64,000 bases of DNA, from positions 1,302,001 to 1,366,000 of the forward strand of contig BCKC01000002.1 of the NCBI GenBank assembly GCA_001600455.1. The letters are read 5' to 3'. Positions 1-13,150 of this stretch are shown one piece after another (position 1 is the stretch's first letter; each line of letters begins with the position of its first letter). The notes beneath the pieces were generated by a model. That model saw only the letters and a list, made by a program, of their open reading frames with translations. It did no database searches and had not been told where the DNA came from. The position numbers and the translations under genes are program-made. The DNA comes from Endocalyx cinctus (lineage: Eukaryota > Ascomycota > Sordariomycetes > Amphisphaeriales > Apiosporaceae).

Positions 1-2107
1 AGGCGTAGGATACGCAGGGAACGGGCTATACATATGCGGAGGTGAAGCACCCTTTCCAAGCATATGTGACGGGTATCTAAACCCAAACAGCCTTAGGCTA
101 GCATCCTGGATAGCCTTAGAGATAACCGAAGTGGTAGAACCTGGGCTGCCCGAAAGGTTCTTGTCATATGAGCCTCGGCGGTAATGATCGGGCCGCTGTT
201 TACCTTGGGCAATCTGAAGGGCGTTCGAAGGTTGAGCCGGTACCGCACCTGTAATTGATGTAGGAACACCTTGTTGGGTGGCCCTGCGCATGATCTGCCC
301 TGATCTAGGAGATAGACCTTGGGCTCCTTTGGCGGCCAATTCATCGGCAAACGCATTAACTTCTACATGTTTCTTCTCAACTACCACGTAATCTCTCTCG
401 AAGGCAATGTCTTGTGCGGTCTTCTCACCCTCATCGACGACAAGGCGCGTTGGCTTTGATGTAGAAGGAGCATCATCCCGAGTATATTTGTTGAGAGATG
501 CATTGGACAGGTTACGTCTTCGTCGCTCTTCGATTAGAGAAGGTCGCGATGGAGCCGATGTAGATGGTATTGGTTGGGGTCTTCGAATACCAAGGCCAGG
601 GGCTATATCCTCTCCCGGTGATTGCGGAATGCGGGAACTGCCTTGGGCTTGCGCAGCGTCATGCTTAAATTCCGGTGTAGTAGCCAGAGGTGATGACCTC
701 ATGGGACGAGGTGATGATGAACCAACTTCAGGGCGCGTAGAATCGGCATCCGCACCGTACCGCCGGTGAGTTGATAATCTTCTTATGCTAATTGGAGGCT
801 TATCTGTTCTTGATATGGGCTGCTGAACTTCCCTCGTAGGTGGCTTTTGGACTCTTGGTACATCATCTTCTACCAAGCCCGGGATGGGTTCAGAAATGAC
901 ATCGTGACTGAAGAATTTTTCAAAGCTTAGTCGTTCGACGGGATTGCGCTTCAACAAGGCCCGAATTAACGCCTTGAGGTTGGGAGTAACTTGAACGTCG
1001 CGCGTGAACCTGATTTGATCTTCCGTGCTTTCTATTTTTCTAAGAAGTTCAACGTGGTTATTCGCCTTGAATGGTGGTTTCCCAGATATCATTTCATATG
1101 CTACAGTTCCAACAGACCATAGATCTGCCTTAGCATCATATCGCTCGTAACGTAATATCTCGGGTGCCATATATAAGGGAGAACCGCATAGCGTCTCCGC
1201 TAAAGAAGTAGATGGGAGGACTCGAGCGAAGCCAAAGTCGGCAAGCTTCAACATGGGTAACGATTGTAACCCGACCGCAGGTATCAAAGAGTCGTGACTA
1301 GCGCTCAATATCGGTCGGCTCTTACTCGATTCTCGATAAGCAAGCGATGGTAATAGTAAGAGGTTTTGGGGTTTAATGTCGCGATGGATGAAATTGCCTT
1401 CCCGAAGGAACTGCAATGCACTGGCGAGTTGTTTGAGGAAATGTCGTATAACTACTTCGTTAAGGCCTGCACCGGGGACACTTGGGTATTTACGAGCCAT
1501 ATCGCATGTCGCAGGGTGGGTGATAAGCTTCTCTCTCTTTTTTATAAAAAGCGACAAATCCCCAAGCTCGCAGTACTCCATCATAAGGTTGATGTGGGTT
1601 GAAGATTCGACACAATCATGAAGGGCAACGATATGCGGGTGTCGAAGTTTCCTCAGGATCTTAATTTCGCTATAGAGATTTTCTTTCAATTTCTTGTTTA
1701 ATCGGGCGAGTTCGACGGATTTGATAGCTACGGCAGCTCCAGATTCCTTTTCGACGTTAGCAGAGCTCCAGCAATAATGAACTGAGTCATAGGTATGGAT
1801 AATGGTGGAGCCCACTATTTCATGGGAGCAAGGCAATAAAATGGATAGAATATGGAAATGGTCTTTGAAATAACACATCGAGAAGGGCAAAAAAAGAAAA
1901 AGGTATAGCTCTAGAGAGATGGGAAAAGCAAGACAAGAGAAATAGAGTTGCACAGCTGCAGCTTCAGGGGAGACAAACCTTGTGCTTGCCCATGTATACC
2001 TGGGCAAAGCTACCTTTTCCTATCTCGGAGCCGATTATGAACTGGCCGACGACATCGTCGCCAGACCTCGGTCGGCGGGATGATGAAGAGATTCGCTGAT
2101 CAGCCAT
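1..2107 (-). CDS. atg1: Autophagy serine/threonine kinase Atg1 (C-terminus beyond window)
   Basis: ULK/Atg1 kinase that starts autophagosome formation with Atg13 and Atg17 at the pre-autophagosomal site. Exon 1 is 1979-2107 (43 codons, ATG at 2107) and exon 2 runs from 1746 to the window edge and stays open. The intron 1747-1978 starts GTTTGT and ends with branch GCTAAC then AG. The 625 visible residues hold the glycine loop GKGSFAQV (30-37), AIK lysine (K52), HRDIKPQN (164-171), DFG (213-215) and GSPLYMAPE (about 231-239). A Ser/Pro-rich linker follows. The motif SLRLFG near the edge is typical of filamentous-fungal Atg1, whose usual length is about 900-1,000 residues, so roughly a third is missing because of the window boundary, not a mutation. 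A loop insertion between HRD and DFG (about 178-206) is normal for fungal Atg1. The upstream neighbour is a gene-free stretch of about 5 kb, so its promoter is not shared closely. Confidence 0.95.
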
Positions 2108-5100
2108 GACCTCCTGTGTGAGTTGACGTTGACAGGAAGGCTAGGTTATCGCAGCCCGGGGGCTCAAAAGGAAATAAAAGGCGGATGGCTAATTCCGTGA
2201 ATCGTCATGTACACGTCCAGATTTGGTAATATCGGTTTTAGGGTTGGATCATGTCAAGAGATGAAGACATAAAAGATGAAGAAGTGGAAGAAAAAATAAA
2301 TAAAAAGGAAGAAATTGAAAAGAGAGATGATGAAGAAAGACAGGGTGTAAAGCACGGGCGAAGTTAAAGAGGCTCCCCAGATGATGGCGTCTTGATTTGG
2401 TTGATGCTGGATTGAAACTTCTATGCTTAATTGTTAAGGTGGATGAGATGATGTAGAGAGGCAGGTATCCGATAGGTCGGAGCAGCGAATGGGCTGAATC
2501 GAGAATAGGTACCTGGTAAAAAGGCGGGGGGTACGTATCTAAATGGCTTTTCTTTTTTTTTTCTACTGTGTTACTCTAGGCAACGTGCAATAATAGGTGT
2601 TATGGTGAAATGATTTGATGTTTTTCTTTTTTTTCTATAAAAGAAAAACAAAAAGAGAAGAAAAGAAAAGAGAGGTAATTAAAAGGAAGGAGAAAAATAG
2701 AGGAAGAATAATAATAGTAATGATACCGATGACAGGTGACTGATAACAATGTCGAGACGAGAAACGATGCGCGACAGACGTCTGGGGGTGGTAGTATAGG
2801 TGAATGTACCTGGGCAGCGGGAACCTAGCACGCTCTAGGTAAATGAGGAGGGTACCGTTGTCAGTGATGCAGGTGGCAGCTGGAGGCCTAAGCTAAAAAG
2901 TACGTAGGCAAGCTGGCAAGGTAGCTGGGTAGGTATATTTTAATGTAGGTAATGCGAGCTTTGATCGAAGTTCACCTAGATATGGATACTACAAATTATG
3001 TAGCTAATTCTACGTCAAGATGGTGTGATGGATAGTAAACCGATAATCAAATGAATGACTCGATATGACTCTCAAAACTGTTACTAATTTTTTTTCTAGA
3101 ATAGAGGGGTTGCAAGAAAAAAAAAACAAAGGTTGAATGACGCCGTAGAATAGATAATAGATTATTTTTTTTTAATTAATGTTTTTTTTTTCTCTAAGTC
3201 GGCTCCGATTACGCTGGATGAGATCCGTTAAATATGGGATAATGGATAGATAATTTAATAAAATAAACCGGATAGAAGTTTGATCACGTTGAGGCTGATG
3301 TAAACAAGTAAGGCGAGTGACACTAAATTCAATGTTGAATTGGACGGATGAAGTGATATATCAGACTGGTTTCTTATTAGTTTCGAAAAGGTAATAAATA
3401 GATGATTAGAAATGGGGAGTTGAATGAGGTAAGTAAATGAATAAATGGTTAGTCAATAAGTAGGGAAGATGCAGAAAGAGAGAGAAAAAGAAGTGTTAGA
3501 GGATTAGAGGAAGAAGTGTGAGGAAAAGGGAAAGAGAAAAGAATAGCGTAAGCTATTGTGACGATAGAAGAAGAAGAATAATAATAATCAAAAAGGTTAC
3601 CCTACCTACCTTCCAATAGGTGAAAGCGAAGGCGAAAAAGCGAAACAGAGAAGAGAGTAGGTAATAAGTGAGATAGAAATCCTGTACATATCCATATCCA
3701 TATCCATATCCGTATCCATCCACTCCATATCCATATTGATATCCATATGGGTACAGTATATAATATCATCATCACATTACCATACCTAAGTGCTAAGCTT
3801 ATTACCTAGTTCTATTATCTATCATCATTGGAAGATTGATTGTATTGATACCAACTTTGAGAACAATGAAGATGGATCCGACTCGCTCGTTACTCGTCAC
3901 TCGTGACTCTTCAGCGTGCTCATTGCCAGGTGATAACCAAAAGCTGATAAGCATGGATACCACCCTTTTACTCACCTACATTTTAATGGATACATCCTAG
4001 GTCGGAGTACACGTACTACTCAGTGACAAGTGTAACGCACTAGTTGCTTTAGGTACTTCCAAAAGGCCTGTTTAGGTACCTAAGGCCTGTTAGGTTAAGT
4101 AGGCAAAAGCCTGGCCAAGTAGGTCACTTACTATAATAAAAGCCCGATTCCGCTAACAGGTACATTCAGTGGATCTTCTTGCATTCCAGTAATACAACTA
4201 AGTATACTACAATTACCAAAGTATCGTCCAATCCTCACCCCATACTTTTCTTTTGTTTTTGCTATCTACTTGTAATTATCTATTAAGTGATCTACACTAA
4301 ACTGTCGTTATCTTCTCTCCGATATTCTGCACTTAGTTCTATTATTATTTAGTAAATATTCAAGCATATACTTGCCTGAAAAGAAATGAAGATTTCATGC
4401 TAAAGATAATACTAAAGTTCTTGAAAAGATAACATACGTACAGTCAGTACCTACAGAAAGATTGGTACTTAATTAAGTACGTACATATAGTACGTTAGCA
4501 CCCTAGGTATGTCCACTGCCTAGATACTACGGTACTGTACGGTAAGAGATGCATACAAAAGTAACCCGTCTCTTCCTCCTTCTTTGTAACTTTGTATGCA
4601 AGCTTGTTATCCGCCATTCGCGAATGAGAGCCCTTCTACCCCTAGTTCAAGCAAAAGTATGCCTACCTACCTAGGTATGGACGTGCATATGTATGTGTAT
4701 TATCCACTTGGTACTACGTGTTTTACCAGAGAGCTTCCAAGTAGTTGTGGTGTACTTGTAAGTCTACGCACAAAGCGAAGCCCCGGGCTACCAGATCCGG
4801 TAAGCTCGTACATCACATCTGCGCAATTGTTACAAACACGAATCTCGATACCTCTTCCTATTCCGAAAGAAAAAGAAGAAGAAAAATGTCCCTAACAAAT
4901 CAAGAGTATTAATTAAAATAATTTAAATAATTAAAAATGATATTATGTCCTCGTTGACGGAGTTTCTTGTCCTCTTCATGAAGTCATAGAAGTTTGGGAA
5001 GACCAATGCTGTGACAACAAAAAGAAAAAGGCACCCCATGCAACTTAGAACCTCGGCTGCTTATTCGTCGCAAATCTCATGGATACACCCCTAACTCTCA

Positions 5101-7073
5101 CGTCATTGGTCTTGGGATAGGGAACTGGGCAACGTTTAAACGAAAGGGCGTCCGGCAAAGACAAACGAACCACAAGGCGTGTGTCGTAAAGAAAGAAGAA
5201 TAGGGGAAAAAAAAAGATACAAAGGGAGGATAGGGAATCATGAGATTCTCTCTTCAAACAAAGCTAGGACGTTTAATACGAACTAGCGGACTGGTCTCTC
5301 CCGACACGCCTTTATTAGATCCTTTGCTTTAAAAGAAACGGATTGCGAACGGTCACGAGGCTCCCGCCATCATGTTGGGTCTTTTTCTAAGGGTCCCTTC
5401 AAAAAGGCGCTTGCCTATTGATTAGCACGAAAGATATGAGACATTAGACCCATGTCCTTTTCTTGTTATTCGTGATCCTTATCGCCCTCCCCCCGCGATC
5501 GGTCTTGGCTATCTCTCCAGGTAGTATTAAGTCCCTACGTGCGTTATAGGTTATGTATTATATGTTATATGTTATCGATGATAGTAGTGTTATATATATA
5601 AATATATATTGATAGCATACAATAAGTAGTAGATAGTGGGAATCTAGAAGGATCGGCTACTCGAGTTATAAGCATAATCATAATCTATAATCTATATGCG
5701 TATAATATATCTCTGTGTCAGCCATACAGATGGGGCTACACAATATCCACCACTCGGTTGTGACAAGTCGATCTCAAATAATTGCCTGGCTATACGTATA
5801 CCTATTCTTTAAAAAAAAAAAAAAAAAAAACAATTCTTATCACCGCCTGCTGACAATTCCTACCTGCCGAGTCATAGCAGAACCAATATATTCGTTCAAT
5901 TAGACGCAAAGGGCCAGCACCCCTGGCGAGACGCCTGCATGTCTATGTATCCCCAAGCGCAAATCAGAAAGTCGATCGGCGTCTAGGGTCGCCCCGAGGT
6001 GTTGACTTGTCAGCCTACAATAGGTCTTCCTTGCGTTGGTGTCAGTGTGTTTGCGCACCCACCCTACTACCTACTCCCCCGTTTCTGTTTCGGGTTTTGT
6101 TCTCCACGAAGGAAGGGGCAAGGGGAGGGTCTCATTCGCACCTTTTTTCTTTCTTTTTCTTCTTCTTCGGACACGGGCCTATGGGGACTCCAAAAAACGG
6201 TCGCAGTTAGCTTCCGTGATAAGCTTCGAGCTGCCTAGCTCCTTTTCCTGTCTTGGATGAAGAGAGCTTCTCCAATTTATCTGTACACCCGAGCACAGGC
6301 AACCAGTGCCAAGAAAGGGGATGTGCATGTACTATGTAGGCTGCAGCCTTTCTGCGGACCAGTTGAACGCAACATGCAAAGATCTAATGTTGGAGTCGGG
6401 TGTTATTTTGTGACAAACCTACACTCTAATCGTCCAATATTCCGAGGTATTTTCCTACGCTCGCGGTAGGTTAAACCGCCTACTGTTTCAAAAATACCTG
6501 TACGCCAAAACATAACCAAATCGCATAAATTATTGATGTGACTGAGCCATGGATACGTGACTCACTACAAATAACTCTTACTATCTAAAATTATCTAGTA
6601 GCTAAACTTGTAGACAGGTAAGAGTATCGCTTAATCAAATCAGATGCGAAAGGGTATACCGATTGCCTCCCAAAATGGCCCGATACATGTATCTGCAAAC
6701 ACCACTACAGGCAGAAAACAGGTACATGGTGGGTGGTGTGGTAGGGAAGATCCGTTAAACTACCACCTCTCATATTAGCGAATACCGTGAGTTCAAATAG
6801 TAGCCTCGCTTTTAGTTTCCACACCTCCTTATCCGCATCCGCACTCATTTCTCACTTGCATCCCGTCCACCTTGACTCACCGGAGCGCATCCATTAAAAC
6901 TCCCAAGGCCCGATTTCAAATCCAATCCCAGCCGACCGTATTTTATGCCTTCGTTTTGTAGCTTAGAGATAGAAGCTAAATGCAAAATAATAGGTGAAAA
7001 AAAAGGAAGCGGGGTACAGATGGAGAGGGTCGTAGCGAGATAACGTAGCAGTTCTCCAATTTGATGGCGAGGA
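2108..7073. other. Gene-free stretch, about 5 kb
   Basis: No open frame here has recognisable protein motifs or plausible splicing. The part next to atg1 (2108-2700) is probably its promoter and leader. The stretch is AT-rich, with A/T homopolymers, a short ATATCC tandem around 3688-3713, and one copy of the TACCTAGGTA palindrome at 4668-4677. The short frames around 4596-4895, 5045-5257 and 5999-6469 look like chance. Confidence 0.6.
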
Positions 7074-8551
7074 TTACGCTTTGCTTTTCGTCACTTTAGG
7101 AAGTTCCTGCAATGCCTCTCCAATGATTCCCAAGGCTTTCCTAAGTTGGGATTCGGATATGACTAGTGGCGGTGCGAATCGGATGATATCTCCGTGTGTC
7201 GGTTTAGCCTATTAAAAATTGTGAGCCCGTTGACTTCAAACCATGTTTGAAATCAAAACTATGCGTTACGCTCTTACCAGTAGTCCCTTTTCTTTGAGTA
7301 GAAGACATAGATCCCAAGCCGTGCGCCCATCTGCTTTGGACTCGTCAATTATGACGGCGTTCAGTAATCCCTTACCGCGGATTGTCTTAATCACTGGCGA
7401 TTTGAACGATGCGATTCCATCCCTGAAGATGTTACCAAGCTCCTCGGCTTTTTGAGTGAGCTGTTCTTCTTCCATAATTTCAAGAGCACGAATGGAAACT
7501 GCACAGCCTAGAGGGTTACCACCATAGGTGGAACCGTGGGTACCAGGTTCAACAACAAGCATGATGTCTTTACTGCCGAGAACACAGCTGACAGGATACA
7601 TGCCACCAGATATGGCCTTTCCTAGAGTAACCAGATCTGGCTTGATACCAGCCCATTCCGAGCAAAGCATCCGTCCCGTTCGTCCGATTCCCGTCTGAAT
7701 CTCGTCACAAATGAGAAGCACGTTGTGCTTTTTACATAGTGCCTGGACCTTCTCCAGATAACCCTCGTCGGGAACCACTACGCCCGCCTCTCCCTGTATA
7801 GGTTCGACGATGAAAGCAGCAGTCTCTTTACCGTGAGCGTTGAATACCTCTTCGAGGTCGGCGATGTTGTTGTATCGAATTGGCTTGCCAGTCGAGGGAG
7901 ACACAGCTCCAATGTTGGGCACGTATGGCCCATAGTTGTCTTTAGATTCCGGATCGGTGGATAGGGTGACGGCAGTCATCTAGCGAGAGAAGGTAAAAAA
8001 AAAAAAAAACGGTCAGAAGAGCATCACTAATTTGTGGTCAATCAACTCACCGTTCGGCCGTGGAAATTATCTTCCACGCCAAACACTAGTGCCTTCCCCT
8101 GGGGAACTCCCTTGACTTTGTATGCCCATTTCCTCGCAATTTTAATAGCGGTTTCAACGGCTTCAGCACCAGTGTTCATGGGTAAGACCATGTCATACCC
8201 GAACATCTGTTGAACCTTCTCGGCCCACTTCGGAAAGACATCGTTGTGGAACGCTCTCGAGCTCAAAGTCAATCGGCCGGCTTGTTCGACGAGGGCCTTG
8301 ACTAATTCGGGGTGACAATGGCCTTGGTTCACAGCGCTATAGGCGGAGAGAAAATCGATGTATTGCTTGCCCTCCGGATCCCAAACGTCAACACCGTGAG
8401 CACGAGAAAAGACTACAGGCAGCGGATGATAGTTATGGGCGGCGAATTTATGCTCGGCGTCGATTGCGCTCTTCGTCGAATTGGCGTGGTATCTGGACGA
8501 TGTCGTGGTACCGTTACCAGTTGAGCGGGTTTCATCGGCATGAGGGGCCAT
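7074..8551 (-). CDS. car2: Ornithine aminotransferase (ornithine-oxo-acid transaminase)
   Basis: PLP enzyme that moves the delta-amino group of ornithine to 2-oxoglutarate, giving glutamate-5-semialdehyde, in arginine breakdown towards proline and glutamate. Three exons: 8051-8551, 7278-7979 and 7074-7208; both introns (7980-8050 and 7209-7277) are phase 0. The product is 445 residues, the usual length for the family. The open frame extends three codons upstream only through a non-ATG codon, so I start at the ATG at 8551. Class-III aminotransferase signs are [10 protein letters not shown], then [11 protein letters not shown] (from D259) and the PLP lysine in LGKAISGG (K288). There is no clear mitochondrial presequence, which fits the cytosolic fungal Car2. 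The first intron contains a run of 15 A (T on the coding strand). The gene is divergent from gpi10 across 1.5 kb. Confidence 0.95.
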
Positions 8552-10094
8552 GGTCGCCAAGTCAAAGTCAAGCTAAGCTTACAGAAAACAGCAATTGATA
8601 GGTCTGGAGAGGATATCTATCCGAAGTAACGATCGATATGCTAGAAGGCTTTAAGACAAACTATTATGTCTATGAAGGATTGAGACGTTAATAATGAAGA
8701 CCAAAAGAAGGGGTTTGAAGAAGAAGAATCCAAGAGGGAATTAGAGAGATGTATAGACAAAGCCAATGACAAAAGGCGGGGCGACATTCAAGTTGAGAAC
8801 ATGTAGGATGGATGCAACAGACATGAAAGGAGGCAGGCATTAGGTAGCACACTAAACCCCTAAGTGCAAGTCGAAGCGGCTCAACCAGTCCGAGCCATTC
8901 GTGACTCGTTAAATGACGACAAGTTTGTAATATTTCGAAGTTTACGACATGGTCACCTGGCGTCCAAGAGAAATTGTGTTGATTCCATCCGAAGGAAACC
9001 GGCATAAATGAAGGGTAAAAAAAAGTTGCGCATTTTTCTTCTCAATTATTTCTTATTTTTCTTTCTTTTTTATCTTCAATTTCAATTTCAATTAGCGGTG
9101 AAGGATATCTGTTTTGTTAAAATCTAGAAATTTCTTATCTCTCAATCTTACCCTTTTCTCGTTCCGTAAGACTTGAGATGAGACTTTTTATTTTATTTTT
9201 TAAAATCGGAACTGTACCTCTTAATGCGTCCTCCGAATCCGGGGATAGTAAATAATGACAAGCGGGAGCGGAAGGATCTTGTAATTCCGGCCAATCAGTT
9301 GTTACATATTCTTAAGAAATGCATTACTCGTCATTATCGAGAGGCTCAAGGTAGGGGATGGGGGGGGGGAACCCCCAAAGTAAGCCCCAGTAAAGGTTAT
9401 GATGGATGGGCCAATCTGAGAAGATTCCAAGTCCTTGGCACTACGAAACTGCGCCCTTCGAAACTACGCCCTTCGTGCCTCAGGCATTGAGTCAGTCATT
9501 ACCTAACAGGAATCATGAGGTCTACCTATGCTATGCCGCTATGGTACCATATCTTTTTTGTTATTATGTAATCTTACTAGGATATTCCCCATAAATTGTC
9601 CTGGCATTTTGACATTACCTACTCCGTATACGTACAAGTACCTGGAGGTAGTGTATAATCCACTATATTCCGTGTATTACCGCTGTAGTCAGGTCGCGTA
9701 CGTACTGTATTTACTTCAAGCAGCATGGCAGCTGGTGACAACTTTTTGTCACTGTCAATTATCGGATAGTATTTTCACTTACCCCGGCATGGGTTTGAGG
9801 TAAGTACACAATGTATCTTCTCAATGAGGACAGTTCCGAAAAAAATGCCTAGATTTGATTCTCCCAGGGCTCGATATTAGCCAGCTTAATTTCCAAGATA
9901 AAGTAAAATAAAAGAAAAGATAATAACACAATATGCCAAGTAGCCTCAATTTTGTATTATAAAAAAATATTAAAGAGATCTGGCATCTCTAGCCATCTTT
10001 ATACCGGTAAGTTTTTATGATAAACAAACCTTGATTGGTTTGATTGTGACATTGTCTAACTGATTTTATATATATCTTTAAAAACAGATTTAAG
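8552..10094. promoter_or_regulatory. Divergent intergenic region, car2 / gpi10
   Basis: This 1.5 kb region must hold both promoters and 5' leaders. I see no third gene. It contains a near-perfect tandem of a roughly 16-nt unit around 9446-9478 (GAAACTGCGCCCTTC / GAAACTACGCCCTTC), a G9 run at 9361-9369, and one TACTCCGTA motif at 9620-9628. Frames in 8688-9005 and 9224-9803 have no recognisable protein features. Confidence 0.45.
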
Positions 10095-12209
10095 ATGGGT
10101 TCTAAGAAAGAAAAGGGGGTGACAGCCCAGGCTCGGTCTATCAAAGATGAGATCGCGTCTTTGGCTGCAGCACAAACTCGGGAGACACTTCTAGTCATAT
10201 TCGCCATTCGTGTTTTTAATGCATTTCTTGTTCGCACTTTCTTTCAACCAGATGAGTATTTCCAGGTCCTCGAGCCGGCATGGAAGATGGTATTCGGTGA
10301 TAAAAGCGGAGCGTGGTTGACCTGGGTAAGCAACTTTCTCAAGCATGTATCTATAATCGAGAGAGTATTAATCATACAGACTTAGGAATGGCAACATCAA
10401 TTACGTTCGTCACTTCACCCAGCCATCTTTTCATTTAGTTACATGGTCGTCGATAATTTCTGGGGCCGAATTTCTCCAACTGTGAAGGCTCAGTGGCTTA
10501 CCCTAGCTCCCAGGGCCATGCAGACTATATTTGCTGCCTTGAGTGATTGGTATACTTGGCGACTTGCCGAAAAGCTGTATGGTCCTAGTACTCCTGTTGC
10601 CTGGTCCGTTGTAAGTATCGCTTGTTACCTTGGATAATAGCAGGTCAAACCCGACGACTGACCTGTTGGTGTATTATAGCTAGCAATGGCACTATTGAAC
10701 CCGTGGCAATGGTTTACTTCAACCAGAACCTTTTCAAATTGCCTGGAAACCACTTTAACAGCCATGGCCCTCTACTACTGGCCATGGGAACTACTTGGTA
10801 TTGAATCGGAGAATAACCCCGGATCTTCTAAGTCGTCAAAAGTTAGTCCGCTTTCGACATGGGCCCAGGTCAATAGGTGCGTTAGCAATTTGATAGGTTA
10901 ATGGGATACTATACTAAGATAGGGTAAACATACAGTCTACGAGCATCCCTCGTGTTAGCTGTACTTGCTACACTTCTTCGACCCACAAATGCTTTTGTAT
11001 GGTTGGCCATCGGGTTTCTAATGATCACTCGCATTACCCTAGATGGACAGTCACCACTCACCCAGAGAGTCCTTATAATTTTATTTAGAGAGACTATTCT
11101 ATGCGCGTGAGTCAACCTATTGAGAATATGATATCAAAGTGCTGACAAAAAGTAGTTCATTTGCATTGGGCTTGTCACTACTAGCTGATCGTCAATATTA
11201 CGGGGAGTGGACTTTCCCCCCCTTCACGTTCCTAAAGTTTAACGTCGCCAAGGGTCTCGCCGTATTTTATGGTGAGAATGACTGGCACTACTATCTTTCC
11301 CAGGGGATCCCTTTAGTATGCACCACCATTGCGCCTTTCGCGCTTGTGGGCCTATTCAAGTCGACTGGTACGGCGCCAACAAACCAACCAGTCACCACCG
11401 CTAATGCCCGGAGGGCTCTGAGTTTCACGGTTTTCGTAACCATCGCCACCCTCTCGGCGGTGTCACACAAAGAGGTCCGCTTCATTACACCTCTCATACC
11501 AGCCTTACACATTCTCGCGGCACCTCATGTCACATCATTTTTCACGAACGCCGCCGAAGCCGCAGCGACGTGTCCGCCTCCGGCGCTACGGTGGAAAAAG
11601 ACGTACCTTCTCGGAGCGGGCGTCGCCGTCAACGCCGTCATCGGGATGTACCTATCGTACTTCCACGGGTCGGCGCAAATCTCCGTCATGTCGTACCTGC
11701 GGAAGGAGTTCGAAACCGTGCACCCGTCGCACGTGGCGTTCCCCTTTCCGGCCGGCACGACCAACACGGACCCAACGGGAGAGCTCTTCGCGCTGTTCCT
11801 GATGCCGTGCCACGCGACGCCGTGGCGGTCTCACCTCGTGTACCCGGCCCTGCGGGCGCGTGCCCTCACGTGCGACCCGCCCATCGACTCGGAGCCCGGG
11901 TCGGCCGCCCGCGCCGCCTACGAGGACGAGACTACCCGCTTCTACGCCGACGAGGTCACCTTCATGACCCGCGAGCTCTGGCCCCGCAACGCCCCCGGCG
12001 AGGATATGGCTAGGTACATCGTCGGCTTCGAGAGCGTCGAGAGTGCCCTCCGCGAATACTTCGACTGGTCCGGCCCCGGGAGCCGTCACCGCGTGCAGCT
12101 GAAGGAGGTCTGGAGGAGTGGGTGGAACGGCTTCTTTACGGACGATGATAGGAAGGCGGGTCCTATTGTCGTCTGGTCTACAGGGTTTTACGATGAACCT
12201 ATCGTGTAA
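10095..12209 (+). CDS. gpi10: GPI mannosyltransferase III (Gpi10/PIG-B, GT22 family)
   Basis: ER multispanning enzyme that adds the third mannose of the GPI anchor core from dolichol-phosphate-mannose. Five exons: 10095-10325, 10386-10610, 10680-10876, 10936-11106 and 11153-12209; all phases close, giving 626 residues. The last intron is only 46 nt, with a GCTGAC branch site. GT22 signs are the lumenal [10 protein letters not shown] (51-60) with its acidic pair, [12 protein letters not shown] just after the first junction, LNPWQWF, and YYGEWTFPP early in exon 5; many hydrophobic segments follow. The 3' part (about 11570-12110) is much richer in GC than the rest, which creates long spurious frames on both strands. 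Length and motif order match PIG-B better than the related GT22 enzymes Alg9, Alg12 or Smp3. Confidence 0.93.
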
Positions 12210-13150
12210 GAAAAAAAGAGCTGTCTCATTACGTGCTTAGTGACCTGATCAGTAAAAAGCTGAAAGGTCGGGCCCCCGGGAAAAAAGAAACGAGGAAGAA
12301 GTAAGCGGATGTCTACGCCGATATAATTCTTAGGCAGGCTGAATTAACGTAGATGAGAGGAAAATTTTGTTATTAGGTATATACGCATGCTATAGTATAT
12401 CAGGATAGTTAAGAAATAAAAACCTATCCTATCAAGTGATTAATAATTATACCGCATTACTTTCTTGCATCATGACATCTAAACCAACACGCCCGCAATA
12501 GCCGCCTACAAAACAGGGTCGCCCAACTAATTATTCCGTAAATAACCACTCCCCACAACCCAAGTGTGCCACGATTTTGTCTTACGTTTGTTTATATGAA
12601 GGGTAAACAACGCTACTATACTAAGTACTTGTCCTACTTGGCTCTGTTAGGACAAATATACAGAAGTAAGATACTAGAACTACTCCATCAGAAGATCGGC
12701 GGTTATCCAACCCCTGGTTTACTATTAATTTTCGATCATCCAGCGACATGCACAGTCGACATGGAACAGGATATCAACCCCACGGTATACTTCCTTGAAG
12801 CTGCATATGACTCACCGACGCGTTGCAGATTTCCATATTAAGTGGCTCATGCATCCCATTCGAAAAAATGTGACATTGATGCCTAGGTACTGTTTCTTCC
12901 TTGGAAAATGACAGACTAGAAAGTGGAGAATAGGAGCGGATCGTGTCAAAAGATTTATCAGAATACATTCTATCTACCTAGGTACCTAATATGTATGCAG
13001 TGATAAACTTGTGTATACGAGAAATGAATAAAGCCTAACCTGCCGGTACCCGAGTTTACCATAAACCATAAACCATACAATCGTTAATCTTCTCTCATTT
13101 CTATTCCATTGCAAGGCTAGATCGCAGGCGGATGACGCATAGTGAACTCA
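12210..13150. other. Convergent intergenic region, gpi10 / cul4
   Basis: Presumed 3' UTRs and terminators of two converging genes. A 91-codon frame at 12566-12841 shows no family motif and is probably chance. One TACCTAGGTA palindrome lies at 12975-12984. Confidence 0.5.

Noticed and set aside
8552..8560. Longer car2 start three codons upstream
   Set aside because: It begins with a TTG codon; the ATG at 8551 is the first methionine.
11652..12089. Long minus-strand and alternate plus-strand frames inside gpi10 exon 5
   Set aside because: They arise from the GC-rich composition of the true exon; no start context, splicing or family motifs support them.
12566..12841. 91-codon frame between gpi10 and cul4
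   Set aside because: No motif, no homologue that I can recall, and it lies where two 3' UTRs should be.
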